Position numbers and translations under genes: made by a program. DNA of 64,000 nucleotides from Cucumis sativus (Eukaryota > Streptophyta > Magnoliopsida > Cucurbitales > Cucurbitaceae). The notes below the pieces were generated by a model that searched no databases, was not told the origin of the DNA, and saw nothing but the letters and a program-made list of their open reading frames with translations. Of the stretch, positions 46,538 through 59,400 are shown one piece after another (the stretch's first letter is position 1; each line of letters starts with the position of its first letter). The DNA lies in the NCBI RefSeq assembly GCF_000004075.3, contig NC_026656.2:15438001-15502000 (forward strand), read 5' to 3'.

Positions 46538-49500
46538 GCATTTATAACCTTAATTTTACACGTGTCTTTTTCTTTTTACTCTTTTAAATTTTCCATAAAA
46601 TTACATATTCTATATACAGCTTACCTTCATAAACCCTATCTACTGTTGAATCACTTTATCTTTACTATTTAGGATAATTTTCTATAATCATAAAGGCAGA
46701 TGAAATTTTAATTTGGTTGCTATGATTCCAAAAAAATATAATTCATATATTTCGGCTAATAGCAAAGAATTCCACGTCAGTGACTATTTCAATTCATATA
46801 TTTTGCCAAGTGGATGATTTCAAGGTACAGTATGATCCAATAGTTCACTGACACGTTAGTGATGGTGTGGGATCTTGCGTTGGTGACGTTATATATATGG
46901 CGTCATTTACTTACTTTTAATTACTATTATTATTATTATAATATCCACTAGTGTATATCTGATTCATTTATTGCTTCCTCCAACTTAAAAAAAAAAAGAA
47001 AGTAAACTAGAAAAATAATTATTAAAATACAAAATTCATTACTCTTTTCTTTTTTTTTTCCCTTCTAATTCTAATCTAAAAAACTTTAAACATTTCCTTT
47101 ATAACAAAACAATAAACAAACTTGTTTGATTTTACTTTTTTTTTTCTTAAATATGTTAATATTTTTTCTTTTATATGTGATGAGAATAATTTTAATATCA
47201 ATTTAAAGTATAATTAGCCATCGGTCATCCATATATTTTTGTCAACGTTTTTCTTTCTTTTAATTTGACCAAAATTCTTTAACTTGCGTAGTCGTTTTTC
47301 ATTCAAATATTTTGCTTTTTCGATTAATATATAGATAACTGTTACAAAAATGACTTAATTAAGTTAAGAGGTGAAATTTTTTAGACATATGTTTTTATTA
47401 GTTACATGTATGGTTATAATGTTTTTGAGATATTTTAATACAGTATTGAATTAATAATATCGTCAAAGTATGTATTGTAGAAAAAAAAATCTCTTTTGCT
47501 CATCTCATATGACCCATTCTTGATTAAACATATAAATATATTGAATCTATATAATGTGATGTCAACAGTACTATACATTCTTGATAAAATTATTTCTCAA
47601 ATTCTCAATAATTTACAAAGTAGATAAGTAAGAAATCAACAAATTCAAAGAGGTTTAGGTGAGATAGATTTCTTAGATGAATTATTGTGGAGAATCGAAT
47701 TTAATTAATTAGTTTGTTAATTATTGCTTTTCAATATGTAATTCTTTAAAAATATGTATCCACTTGCCCAAAAGATGTTATTCTCTCATTCATCAAGATT
47801 TTGGTACTTGCAATTATAGCCTCAAAATTATTGTTTATTGTAAATTGAAATCTCAAATTTGTTAAAATTGGATCCTAAAATTTACATATAATTATTGGTA
47901 AAGATATGTTTTTGGTTTAATTTTTATCATTTAGTGACCTATTTTAACGTTGGTTTAAGTTCCAGATTTAAACTTTTTCAATTGAAAATTTGAGAGTGTA
48001 ATTGTAGCGATTACAAGTCCACACTTAGCTTCAACGATGACTAATTTTAGAAAATTTTCTAAAATAATTATTGAAGTGTTGCGTTTTGACAAAATATTAA
48101 AAAAATATTTGTTCGACATTGGAAAAATTATATTAGAAGAAAAACAGAGAGATCAATATACTATAAAATAAGTCTATGACTTTGGTTTTAAATAACTGTC
48201 TTAATTAGAAACCCTTTAAACATAAATATATTAACTCAATCTAAAATTCATTCGACTAATGCCTCTTCAAAGCTAGATAGAGGATCATTTTCTCTTTAAA
48301 GGAATCTTGCTCTTTTATCTTCTTCTTTTGTTGTTGTCGTAGAAGATTTGTATTCTCTAGTTTAAAAGCAAATTAATCACTGTTATAAAAAAGTTTTAAA
48401 AGAGTGCGTTGTAATCGAGATCAGTTGCTTTTTTAAAAAAATATTTATTTATGGTAGATATTAGATGTCTAGTTATCTAAGTCTAGATCATCTATATCTA
48501 CGATACTTCATTATATTAGGAAAGCTTTATAATTGATTACACAATTAATAGTTGATATGATCGGTAGTTCGTTATATTAGGAAAGGTTTATAATTGATTA
48601 CACAATTAATAGTTGATATGATCGATTAGAAGAGTTGAGTGATTTAAATATATATATTATATTTAATCTGCACGTTTATTTGTTGGGGCTTTTATTACTC
48701 AACACAAGAAGTTGATAAGTTTCTTTCAAAACCGCCATCTAATTCTCACTCAAGTTGATGAAAATATTCATTTTAGTCTTTTCTTTGACTTCTCTTTTTC
48801 TAAGCAGGTGATGCGTAATCTATTTTTTTCCCTCCTAATTTAACTTTTTCATCACTATTTTATTCCTATTATACACCTTTATTTTTTAAACAAAATATAT
48901 CTAGAATAATTAATGCAAATGAAATGAGATGAGATGAATCGAACTCTAATATTTGAATAATAAGTTTTAAATCAAGTTTGATGGTGGTAGAGTTTTTAGA
49001 TTGAAATGGAATTAGTAAGATATATAGATTTTAAAGTAAGCTGTAAAAAAAAACCTTATATATGTTGTTAAATGTATTTCATTTAAAAGAAAAGGTAAAT
49101 AGAAAAGAAACATCAAATCAGTAGTGAGAGGCAGCTGAGAAGATTAGTTGAATTCAAAAGTTTTGGTGTCCCAAGTCAATCACTTTAAATATAAAGACCA
49201 AAAGAGAATTTGATTATTCAAAAAAGAATAGCCCCTAAGATCACCCTCAGTCCTCACTATTGTTTTTGTTCAAAGTCTATCTCTCTCTCATACATTATCC
49301 AATGTACAAGGAATTAGAACCAACATTTTGTCTTAACATTGAAAAGAAAGAAATAATTTATAAACTTTCAAGTTCCTATAAATTAATATTTGTCCTTTTC
49401 AATTCGCTTTTTACCTCTTCATTTTAATTTGGGTCTAAATTATATATGCATGATTTAATTTCTAATTTCCAATTGGCCTTAATTATAGTTTGAATTGGTG

Positions 49501-50781
49501 GGACTTCAATTAGCACACAAGCTCCTTTTAATCAACTATGTTTAAAATTAGAGTGTATTTGACTATTTTGTAAAGGTATTTTTGAGAAAAGTAAAGCTAA
49601 ATTAAAGGGAGGAAGTCAATAGACATAATAGAAAATCAAGAAAAAAGCTAAGACACATTGATATGATATGATATGACATGCCAAGTTGCAAAAATTATAT
49701 ATATGATGAAGTGTATATGGGGTGGTCAAGTCAATTCATTTTAAGAATCAAATCAGTATTTGTCTTTCTTTATTTAAATTAATATATGATAATAGGCATG
49801 CATGTAATGGCATATTTTAGTACCAAATGTAATAAATTAGGTAAATATGAAGAAGAGAGCCTTCAAATACATCAAAACATCCCACCAAAAGAAAAGCAAT
49901 TGATCAATGAAATGATATCCAAAAAAGCATAAAGGTAAGAAGAACGTAAACAACATAGAGCTAAATTCAATGGTAGAACTAAGCTTTTCCTTTTTTGGAT
50001 CTCCCAAAATTATTACCTAAATTTGTGGGATCTAATGAGGATGAATGTTCTGGAGGTATAAATTGAGTTTTAAATTCAATTTTTAACCAAATTTGACTCT
50101 CATCCATCTTTTCCTTTTTTAAAATCTTAATCACAAATAATAATCCAATAACATTTAATACCCTCTTTAAATTAAAAAATCAAATCCAAAATTCATGGAT
50201 AACTAACCCCAAAAAGGGTAATGTGTTATTGGGTCTATGTCGTTGTGCATTTACTCTGTGTCTTTAAAGTGATATTATGATAGTGAGTATAGAAATGTGT
50301 TAATATGAAGTTGAGATAACATTCTTTATGAACTTACTAATTCATTTCTTCTCCAATTGCTTGCTCTCTCCTTCAACCAGTGATATGTGTGTGTATATAT
50401 ATATATATAGACACATATTTTTCTGGTTAGGTATTAAATTAAAATCTTCTATTTTCTTGTTAATTCGTAGTATGAGATCAAAATGTGTAATGGGAATATT
50501 GATCTCCGTAATTTAGATATTATGCGATTTCATGAGATTTTATTTTATTTGCATTTATTACCATAGAATAAAACAACATCTTATGTAAGATTTTCGTTTG
50601 ACTTTATCTCTAATAATAATAATCTCCACCCTCTCAATCTCTGCCCTCACCCACGCTCGCCATCTCTCTCTCATCCATCATTCGCTGATAATCTTCTCCT
50701 TCATCAGTCTTAAGAATATATCGTTTTTAGGGTTTTTTTTTTTTTTTTTTTTTGCTTGGAAGAGAATTTCAAATTATAGCC
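46538..50781. other. AT-rich gene desert 5' of the MADS gene
   Basis: 4.2 kb without a supported exon. It contains the 61-bp tandem duplication at 48511-48624. A CT-rich leader region at 50620-50700 and a T tract (about 50731-50753) immediately precede the MADS start. Confidence 0.6.
48511..48624. repeat. 61-bp tandem duplication
   Basis: ttatattaggaaag.tttata and the following aattgattacacaattaata run to gttgatatgatcg, present at 48511-48563 and 48572-48624. Nearly identical, so recent. Confidence 0.9.
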
Positions 50782-51994
50782 ATGGGGAGAGGAAAACTGA
50801 GCATGAAACTCATAAGTAATGAGAAATCTCGAAAGACTACTTTTCATAAGCGGAAAGCAAGTTTGTTGCGAAAAGCTTACGAGCTTTCCACATTGTGTGA
50901 TGTTCGTGTTTGTGTGGTTGTTCATGGCCCTAACCAATCAAATGACCAATCTCCACTCCAACTTCACACATGGCCGCCCTCTGCTGATGAAGTCAATAAC
51001 ATGATTGCTTCTTACAAAACTAATTGTCTCTACAAACGTGTTCGCAAGTCATTCGGTCTTATCGATTTCTTCTCCGAAAGAAAGAAGAAGGTCGAAACTG
51101 ATATGTCCAAGCTTCGTAAGGATGTTTCTGAAGAAAGGTAATTATAATTATAGTTAAATATGCATGTTTGGATTTACTATTTGTTTATAGTTTAACAATC
51201 TTTGTGTGAGTTAATTTGTTATTATATTATGAATGTTGATTAGGTTTCCAAGTTGGGATGAACGTCTAGATCATCTCTTAGAAGATCAATTACGAGTTTT
51301 AATGGTGGAATTGGATTCAAAGATCGAGATAGCGAAGAAAAGGATTGAGATAGCAACGGAGAATAATTATAATGTTGAGGAGGGGACGTCAGTGGAGAGT
51401 AGCGGCCAAACCCTAAATGCAAACATGAAGTGTAAACAAGTAATGGGATTTGATCATGAAGAGGAAAGTACTGATTATGGGATGTTTGGAATTAGGTCAT
51501 CAATGGAGCAAACACAAGGCATAATGCCATTCCATCATCATCATCATCATCATCATCAACAACAACAACTTCAAACAATGGCACAAAGCTGTCTTCAAAT
51601 GGATCATGAGATTGAGAATTTGTCTCCATTCCTATTTGGATCTAATGGGTCAGCACCACAATTTCAGTTAAGTTATGGAAGTAATACTAACAATTGTTTC
51701 CAAAACTACCCTCATAGTTTTTACAATGATCCAACAAATGGGATGATTATGGAGAACACACAAAGCTACTCATCAATGTGCCATTATGGAGTTCCATTTG
51801 GTGCACAATCAGTTGTTCCAATATCATATATGCAAATGCAACAACTCACTGCCGGCGCTGAGGATCAGATGATGATGGGTTATGCTTCAACCTCTCAAAT
51901 GGCTTTGCCCAATACTGCTTCTTCTCAAGTGATCAATGATCCATTTGATTTCTACAATAGCTATGAGTATTTGATGAAGCCTAACAACTTCTAA
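50782..51994 (+). CDS. Type I MADS-box transcription factor
   Basis: Two exons, 50782-51137 and 51244-51994, joined in phase, give 368 residues. The MADS domain occupies residues 1-60 (MGRGKLSMKLISNEKSRKTT, then KRKASLLRKAYELSTLCDVR). It is followed by a WP motif (HTWPPSADEVNNMI), as in type I proteins, which lack a plant K-box. Exon 2 encodes a predicted helix (DHLLEDQLRVLMVELDSKIE). A long low-complexity tail follows, with nine consecutive His then Gln and many Asn, Ser and Met. In type I MADS the DNA-binding domain is N-terminal and many act in gametophyte, embryo or endosperm; I cannot place it firmly in M-beta or M-gamma. The start is in good context (GCCATGGGG), directly after a CT- and T-rich leader. 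Confidence 0.92.
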
Positions 51995-52864
51995 AGCCAT
52001 GATTAATTAGTTCAAAGGCTAATTTGAAGTAGAAATAGTTCATTTGTATCTTTGTTTGTTGATCACTAATATAGCTCTAAGTTGTAATGATTTTGGATAT
52101 ATATCATTTCTGATCTCAATTGCTATTCCTTTTGGTTGGAAGTTTTGATATTTGAGGATTTTCTTAATTGGTTTTTGATTTGAGTAATGGATCTGAGATC
52201 TCGATATTATTTAGAGAAAATATTTACAAATACTTATTATTGGATTAAAAAAATTATACAATAATGTCTTATCCCTATTAACTCCATTTGTCATTAAAAT
52301 AAATATAAGAAGGTTGATTTAGATTTGTCTTACCATTTATAAAATGATTATACCATATTTTCCTTATTTATTGAAAGACTTCTTGATACTTTATTTCTTT
52401 TTTCCTATGAATGATCATTATATTAAAATTGACATTCCACGATTTAAGGTTATAAGATTAATTTTATCATTTTCAAAATTAATTTGAATTCAATTCCAAT
52501 CATATGGTTGCTTGATGTATAATTTGAATAAAGCACATTTATTTATTTATAAATAGTAAGATGTCAACTAAGTGGTAATTAATATAAATTAAACAAAAAA
52601 ATATTAAATTAAATTAAAATTATTAATCAAATTTAGAATGGTAAGTAAATGTGAAAATTGAAAAGGTTGAATCGGGGGCTAATTTTGTAAATTCTTATAG
52701 AGAAAAACCCTAGTTCTTATTTCCATCAATATTTCCCCACATTTCTTCCATTTCAGCACAGCCCCTACCTCGACATCCATTCCTCACGATTCTTCAAATT
52801 TGCTTTTGAATCTTTTTGTTGTGAGACTGATTCGTTTTTTTCTTGAAGAGAAGGGGTAATCGCA
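51995..52864. other. Intergenic between MADS and membrane-protein genes
   Basis: AT-rich. The MADS 3' UTR lies at the start. The last 180 bp (from about 52680, with AAACCCTAG) are the likely leader of the next gene. Confidence 0.6.
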
Positions 52865-53185
52865 ATGGTGGACGTCGAGGAGGAAAACGGAGAAGATAAG
52901 TTAAATGGTGTTGCTAGTTCGAGTGGATTTTTCGGCAAATTGGAACACAAGTACAGAGAAATCAAAGAGAATGCAGAAAAGTATCCTTATGTGTGGGGAT
53001 CATACATTGTCGTCTATGGCGGAATTTTTCTTTGGGCTGGGTATAGATGGAGAAAGCTTCGGAAGACGGAGGACAGAGTACGCATTTTACAAGAGAAGCT
53101 TCGAAAACATTATGAAGCACAAGAATCATCTATCAAACAATCAGCAAATTCAGTTGATAAAACTTCAACTCCTTCCAAGCAGTAG
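52865..53185 (+). CDS. Small single-pass membrane protein
   Basis: Intronless 106-residue protein. The acidic N-terminus (MVDVEEENGEDKLNG) leads to a charged helix and then one membrane segment at about residues 45-62 (YIVVYGGIFLWAGYRW). Next is a basic coiled-coil-like helix (KLRKTEDRVRILQEKLRKHY) and a Ser/Thr tail. I recall similar small plant proteins annotated only as transmembrane proteins; no function is known to me. AAACCCTAG, a telo-box-like motif, lies in the leader near 52705. The position of the basic side next to the segment predicts a cytosolic or stromal C-terminus by the positive-inside rule (inference). Confidence 0.82.
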   Translation: MVDVEEENGEDKLNGVASSSGFFGKLEHKYREIKENAEKYPYVWGSYIVVYGGIFLWAGYRWRKLRKTEDRVRILQEKLRKHYEAQESSIKQSANSVDKTSTPSKQ

Positions 53186-54773
53186 CCAGATTTTGAATAC
53201 GTTCTTCTTCTTCTTCTTCTTCTTCTAAAGATAATGGTTAGATTTTGTATCTCATTTGTTCTGCTGTTAGGTTCTGATTTTGTTTTAATTTAATGGGGAT
53301 CCCATTTCCGTTGTTGACAAGTACACTGCTCTGTTGTTGTTCAAAATCAATTCTGCAATGCAAATTTAGGAGATAAAAGAATAATGTTTTACAATGGCTG
53401 GAATGCTACAAGGAAACCATTCGCTCAAATTTAATACGATTTGAGTGATTAGAGCCTTTGTTTCTCTTCAATTCTTCTGTTTGTCATTTAAGTGTGTTTT
53501 GATTGACTTTGGTAGAGTGATTTAGTTGTTGTTTGGCTTTTCTTAGTGTTGTTAGAGAACATAATATCATTTCAGAATTCAGAACCAATGTTGCTCCCAT
53601 TGGTTAATGATGAAGTTAGTAGACGAATACTTTTTGGATTTTATTATATCTTATGATGAACAACTCTGGGATTGTTTATATGTGGTTCTGACAAATTCTA
53701 GGTAAGATTACATTCCATTCCATTTCATACAGTTTTCATTCCCTTAACCAATAAGGCTTTTCATTGTGTTTTGAAGGAGAAATTGAAATTGTGTCTGAAC
53801 CATTTCCTTTCAAACAATTTTTCTCCTTTTCGTTCAAAAGATGATACTGAGATTGTATTAATTTTTCTATATCTTATACCGAATTTGGAGAAAAGTTGAA
53901 AATATATACAATTTGGTATAATGTTCTTATGGGAATATTTGAAAAAAAAAAAAACTATAATGTGTAATCAGGGTCAATCTTGGATGGACCTAGAAGAATT
54001 GCGAAGACTCAATCATCTTATTTTTGAAAAAATTTCACTTGAGCTATGTTAGGTGCCTCCGGACAAAGTGGTGGAACGTCAAGGAAGTTGGCGATCAGAT
54101 GACAAGGGATCCGACGGAACGTCAAGGAAGTTGGTGATCCGATGACAATGGATCCGGCGGAACGTCAAGGAAGTAGGAAGTTGGTGATCCAATGATAATA
54201 GATTCGGCAACGGAAGCCATTTCGAATTTGCTTGTATTTATGTTGGTTTTTTATTTTAGTTTGACTATGCGAATTGAGATAGATGATCTAAACTATTTAG
54301 AATGAAGAAAGAAGAAAAAAGAATAGAAAGATAGATTCACTGATGATTGCGTTAAAGGAACTTCCTATGATATCTAAGAACAAAATTTGGGTGGCTAAAG
54401 ATCATGATTCGGAAAAGTAGAAACACTAGTAGTATAGTATATGGGTTTAAATATGCAAGGGAGTAAAATTTCAACTATTACAAGGAGTTTGAGCAAAAAG
54501 AAAATTAAAACCATTCACCACCTAGCTATATCCTATGTCCTGTCGTATGTAGAGAAAAACAGGTCTAATGTTTCCAAGTTTATCGACCACCATTGGTGCT
54601 CGATCGAGAACCGCTCTTTTCTTACACTTGCATGGACAACATCACTATCATATATACACTCATGAAAGATCAATGTTCTCATTTTAAATGGAGGTATTAA
54701 ACGACTCCAATTCTCTTCCTCCATGTGGAAAAACCAAATCCTTCTTTAATGGAACTCAAATCTTTAGCCAGCT
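53186..54773. other. Intergenic, with 43-bp tandem repeat
   Basis: It begins with a TTC microsatellite 3' UTR (about 53200-53226). AT-rich afterwards, with the tandem repeat at 54073-54215. No gene supported. Confidence 0.6.
54073..54215. repeat. 43-bp tandem repeat, three copies
   Basis: Units start at 54073, 54116 and 54159 with ggaacgtcaaggaagttgg, followed by gatccgatgacaa.ggatcc. The third unit carries an 8-bp insertion (a repeated aagtagg). GC-richer than the surroundings. It reads without a conserved protein pattern. Confidence 0.92.
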
Positions 54774-55226
54774 TTACGATGCCATTGTTATGGCTAATGG
54801 CATTTCACTCTCACGAGATACTATTGAGTTGTTGGATGACGAATTGCTGTGTCTTTGATCAGCATTGTTGTTGTCCTCGTTATCTCGTTCTCCCACGTCC
54901 TGCTGAGCGGATTCAGCAGACGATGCATTATTGTTATTGTTATTATTGGCATTTGCATTATTGGAACTTACATCCGCCCCAATACCAAGGGAGACTCTAA
55001 AACCACATGCACGTGAGAGAACTCTATAGAAGAAAGTTAATAGCCAAAAGAACCAAGGGAGGCAGACCAAGGACAAACCGGTGATAGGTAGCCAGGCGGT
55101 GGTTTCGGTTTCAGGGAGGATCATGTACATCAAAAGACAACCGCCACCGCTGAGAATGGAGAAGAAGAGAAAACAAGTGACGATCCATATGAATGCACGT
55201 CCAGCTGAGGGATTCACCAAAGACAT
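54774..55226 (-). CDS. Two-pass membrane protein, Asn-rich tail
   Basis: Intronless 150-residue protein. Two membrane segments lie at about residues 12-37 (FIWIVTCFLFFSILSGGGCL) and 46-70 (LPITGLSLVCLPWFFWLLTF). A conserved-looking loop (YMILPETETTAWLPI) sits between them. The C-terminal half is soluble and low-complexity (poly-Asn, Ser, Glu, Asp). I recall plant proteins of this shape only as uncharacterised 'membrane lipoproteins'. An upstream ORF precedes it (separate entry). No catalytic motif is seen. Confidence 0.8.
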   Translation of the reverse strand: MSLVNPSAGRAFIWIVTCFLFFSILSGGGCLLMYMILPETETTAWLPITGLSLVCLPWFFWLLTFFYRVLSRACGFRVSLGIGADVSSNNANANNNNNNNASSAESAQQDVGERDNEDNNNADQRHSNSSSNNSIVSRESEMPLAITMAS

Positions 55227-55259
55227 TAATTTTGGCGTTTTGAAAGAATGTGAGTTTGA

Positions 55260-55340
55260 TCAAGAGATGATGGATGAAAGGTAGAAAACAAGAGTTAGGA
55301 ACATGATGATGTTCTTCCTGTGATGATGATCATCTTCCAT
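55260..55340 (-). promoter_or_regulatory. Upstream ORF in leader of the two-pass protein
   Basis: ATG at 55340 opens a 26-codon ORF (MEDDHHHRKNIIMFLTLVFY, then LSSIIS*) that ends 33 bp before the main start at 55226. An in-frame ATG 9 bp upstream (MRKM) would lengthen it slightly. If the leader reaches this far, it could lower translation of the main ORF. It is not in frame with it. Confidence 0.5.
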
Positions 55341-56438
55341 TTTCCTCATTGAGAAACAAACTGGTTCGAGATTTGCATGGAAATTTCTGTCTTTTGTGAA
55401 GAAAAAAGAAAAAAAAGTTTGTGGAGAGATCCTCAAAAGTTTGTTTATGGAGAAGAAACACAATATCTAATTTACAACTTTTTTTTGTCAAAGTTTTTTT
55501 CCAATGGTGTTACGTGATTTCAGCTCTCTCAAAATTAGTCTGTTTTTTTCCATTTACAGCTTTGAAATTCATTTCTTTTTTTTTCAAGAAAGAAAAACTT
55601 TTTTTATTGCATTCTAATTACACACTATATAATCAAAATTTGTAGATCATATGATATTTTTTATAAAAAAATCCAATATATGCATGCTAAAGTAAATATT
55701 TGTATATTTTTCATTGAGAAAATTCTTACTAAAAAAATTGGAATTGAAACGTTAAACATGCTTGATAATTAATAAAAAGAACTAAGAATATATTTAATGA
55801 ATGTTTGAACCATACATGTGTCAGTGTTATACATTATCTTAAGAAACTGAGAGGCAATAGAATTGAGAGAGAGTAATTAATTAAAAGAGTTAACACCGTT
55901 ATCAAAATGAAAAATATTGATATTATTACGAGATAACATAAATAACAAAATATAAGTCATTTTGATAACTTAATTTAGAGCATCATGTTTTATAGAAAAA
56001 TCATTTTATTTAAAATCAAAACATTCGTGCTTTTATGAGATATACTTCCACAAAATATATATATATACACACAAATTTGTTTAATTTTCTATATACTAAA
56101 AGAAGTGATGGTATTGATGTCAAGTTAGCCTAAAGAACTATCAAACCCTATGAACAAATGATTTTAAAACATTTTTAAATTGTAGTTTAAACTCTTTTAT
56201 CAAAAGACTTTGGATAAAAATGGTTTTTTTTTTTGTTTTTGTTGCATAAAACATTTTTCAAACCTTAATATATCGCATGATTGTCAAATACTTCAACTTT
56301 TTCTAAGATGACTTATTTTCAAGACTAAACGAAAACCAAGTACAACTAGTAATCAATAGTTCGTGCATGATCGGAAAACACAAATAAGAGTGGAAGATGA
56401 TCCATAAGAAATTGAGAAGGAAATAGTAGTGAAATGGA
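55341..56438. other. Intergenic, AT-rich
   Basis: No exon recognised between the two-pass membrane gene and the 3' end of the GST gene. Poly-T and AT-microsatellite tracts (about 56056-56068) are the only features. Confidence 0.6.
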
Positions 56439-59400
56439 CTAAGTAGAGGTTGGAGTAGCATCAGGCTGCTCCGCTGGGGCTGCATCTTGAAATGCTGCTG
56501 TACCATTGTATTCCTCATTCAACCTGTTTAATAGAGAAAATTTGGACTGCCAAAAACAAATATAAAACATTGCTTAGCAATTTTACAATTCCAAATACTA
56601 GAGGGAGAGATTGTCAATTTGATTTCGACCATAGACAAATGAGTAATAACAATGATATGGTTCTCATTTCCAATGAATAATATAGTCCATTGAGAACTTT
56701 TCAAAAGTATATAATAAGCTTTAGAGATCAAATAGATAGAAAGAAACAAAGTTTAAGGAGGACTTATCTTGTAATTTATCCTAAAAGTAAATACTATATC
56801 TAAGCATTTCAGGAGGCTTGGACTTCCCCATAGTAACGACATGCCAAACTCTTCCCTCATCCCAAACCCTCTAACCTAATTCCAATAATAGCAATGCAGT
56901 ACTTCTTAGCTCCTATTGCTCTCATTCTCTTCTAAATAAGGTCTGGAAAATGTAATTAGGCGGAAGATAACCAATGAAGGTGGGCCTATGGACTGTGATC
57001 GTTAAAAATATTGAACCAATTACAAACGGAGTGACACGAGCTGTAATAGAACTTGTTATATTATAAACGAAGCATTTCAGAGCAATGACTAAAAGCTCTA
57101 ATAAGTTAGGAACCAGTAATACCATGTCAATATTGAATCTATTGATGGCGCCATGAATTTGAGGAGCCAAGAACAAGTCCGCCTGCAGATGATAAGAAAT
57201 GGTTAATCTTAATATGTATAAAAGAAGTTCAATATAAATTACTCTTTCTACTTCTGTAAACATAAGAAATGTACTGTATTTTCTTGGAAAAAGGAACATG
57301 TATTGTTATGAAAGAACTTCAAAAGTAGGATGAGGCATACTGAAGAATCCCTAAGAACTTACATAAAAGCACTCCATTTGGCACTAATGTGTAAAGGAGA
57401 ATAAATTTGGAGACTGTACTAATGTTAACCCTACTGAAAAGATACAACTTTTAACACAGAGCATTCTAAAAATTATCATATTTCCTTCTAACCAAACTTT
57501 AAAAAGAAAAACCTTAAAAACACAGTTCCAAGGATTTACTCCTTTCCTATGAGGGAGTCTCTCTGATTGTTCTTGAAAAAGCATCATTGAACTCCAAAAA
57601 GTATTTAAATAGACTGCCGGCAAATAATCACAAAATCAACAATTGGAGAATAAGTGTTTCAGATTCATTCTCTCTTTTTTTATTTTTAAACATATTTCCC
57701 TCCAGAAAATGTACAAGGTGGGAGAAATTTGGATGTGACAATTTCCACAATCTATCACTCAGGTTCACCCCTTCTGAACAAACATAACAAGAAATATACT
57801 GTATTATTGCCATACTGTCCCTGAATTCTAAAATAGGTTCAGATCCACTGATAGAGTTTCATTAAGGACTACAACAGAAAAATATTGGCCACCTTTAAAC
57901 CAAGGCCAAACTGCAACTTGATATTCAGATGAGACAATCACTTAGATTTTCTAATCAGAGCTATCATCTGTATCATAATACTCATAGCACAAACTCAAAC
58001 TAACCATATAGATTTCATCTCCAGTAGCATATTTCCCAGCATGAGGTTTTAGCAGCTTTTCAAGTGCTGAAGCACAAAAATGCAAAAATGCAAAAAAAAA
58101 AAAAAACTATTAATAATAAAATAACTTTCAGCAATATATAAATTAAGAGTTGAGAGACCATGAGCTTTTAGGAGATTTTCAAGTGTTGAAACCGAGTGAA
58201 ACACACATTAATGGCATAAAAAAATAACTCTTTCAGCAACTATATAATCAAGAGTTGAGAAAACTGAGCTTTTAGCAGCCTTTTTATTTTTCCTCTAACA
58301 AGTTGAGGGAGGGTAATTGAAGCTAATTGATCACAACTAACCCTACTCGACATCAGTTATGTAGATTAAAACTGGACATGAGAGTGGATAGAATCGTTAT
58401 CTATATTGTCCTATATCCATTCCATGTGCTAAATTTGTTTTCTGTAGGAATTTGAAGAGAACTAGTACAGCAAACTTGTCTTAAATTCGGCCTAAGTTCG
58501 GTTTTTTATCACACACCAAGTCCTTTTGTGGTCTGATTATTTAAAAAGGGATGATTTCTAAATATGATCACTAAGTACTTGTCAAGTGTGTGGACAGAAT
58601 CATCAGAGCTACTAATAAGGAATCGTTTATTTTCCAATATTCACATCTTTACTTGTCCAGGAAGTCTCTTAGATTTCATCACAACAGAGATTTTTTTAAG
58701 TTTCATCACAACCCAATCTTACCTGTAAAACCTTTTTCAATATTATGTTGAACCCAACGAAGTTTTTCTGCTGGACCAGATTTTTCCTCAATGTACTTCT
58801 GTAAAGTGAAAAAATAAATCATTAAAAAATAGCAGAGGGAGAAAACAAAACAAGTGAATGAAAAGCATTATAAATATAACGTTTACACCTGGGAGGGAAT
58901 AAACGGCACCAAATCAACCAAATACCAAAAGAATGCACGTTGAACACTCACCAGAACAGCTATATTTTGAAGAGGCTGTATGCTAGAAGAAACAATGTTT
59001 GCAGCCTGAAGAAAAACTTGGAGAAGTTATTTAATGTCGGGTACGTTTACATACAACAACAGCTAAAAAGTTTCTCAAAATTTCAATAACAATCCACATC
59101 AGTAATACTGTGCTTAAGAAAGAATCATCAGGCTCCCTCCAATGCGGTCTCATGGATTTTATACAATCGCAATTTTCTAAGACAGATATTAGTCCCAGCC
59201 CCCATACGAAGTAGTCCCACATTACTTTGGCGCATTTCTTGCCATTTGCAGGTACTAAACGCACATTAATCCCATGCATTATTAACAAACGCAATATACC
59301 TGGTAGTTGATAGCTCTTTTACCAAGATCACAAGGCAACAGAGGATTCTGAGGGTACTTCTCCTCCAAATACTGTAAGTTCAGAACAAGTTCAAAAAATC

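Noticed and set aside
56922-57299. 125-codon minus-strand ORF as a separate gene
   Set aside because: It contains GST exon 57123-57182 with intron sequence on both sides; the exon borders explain it.
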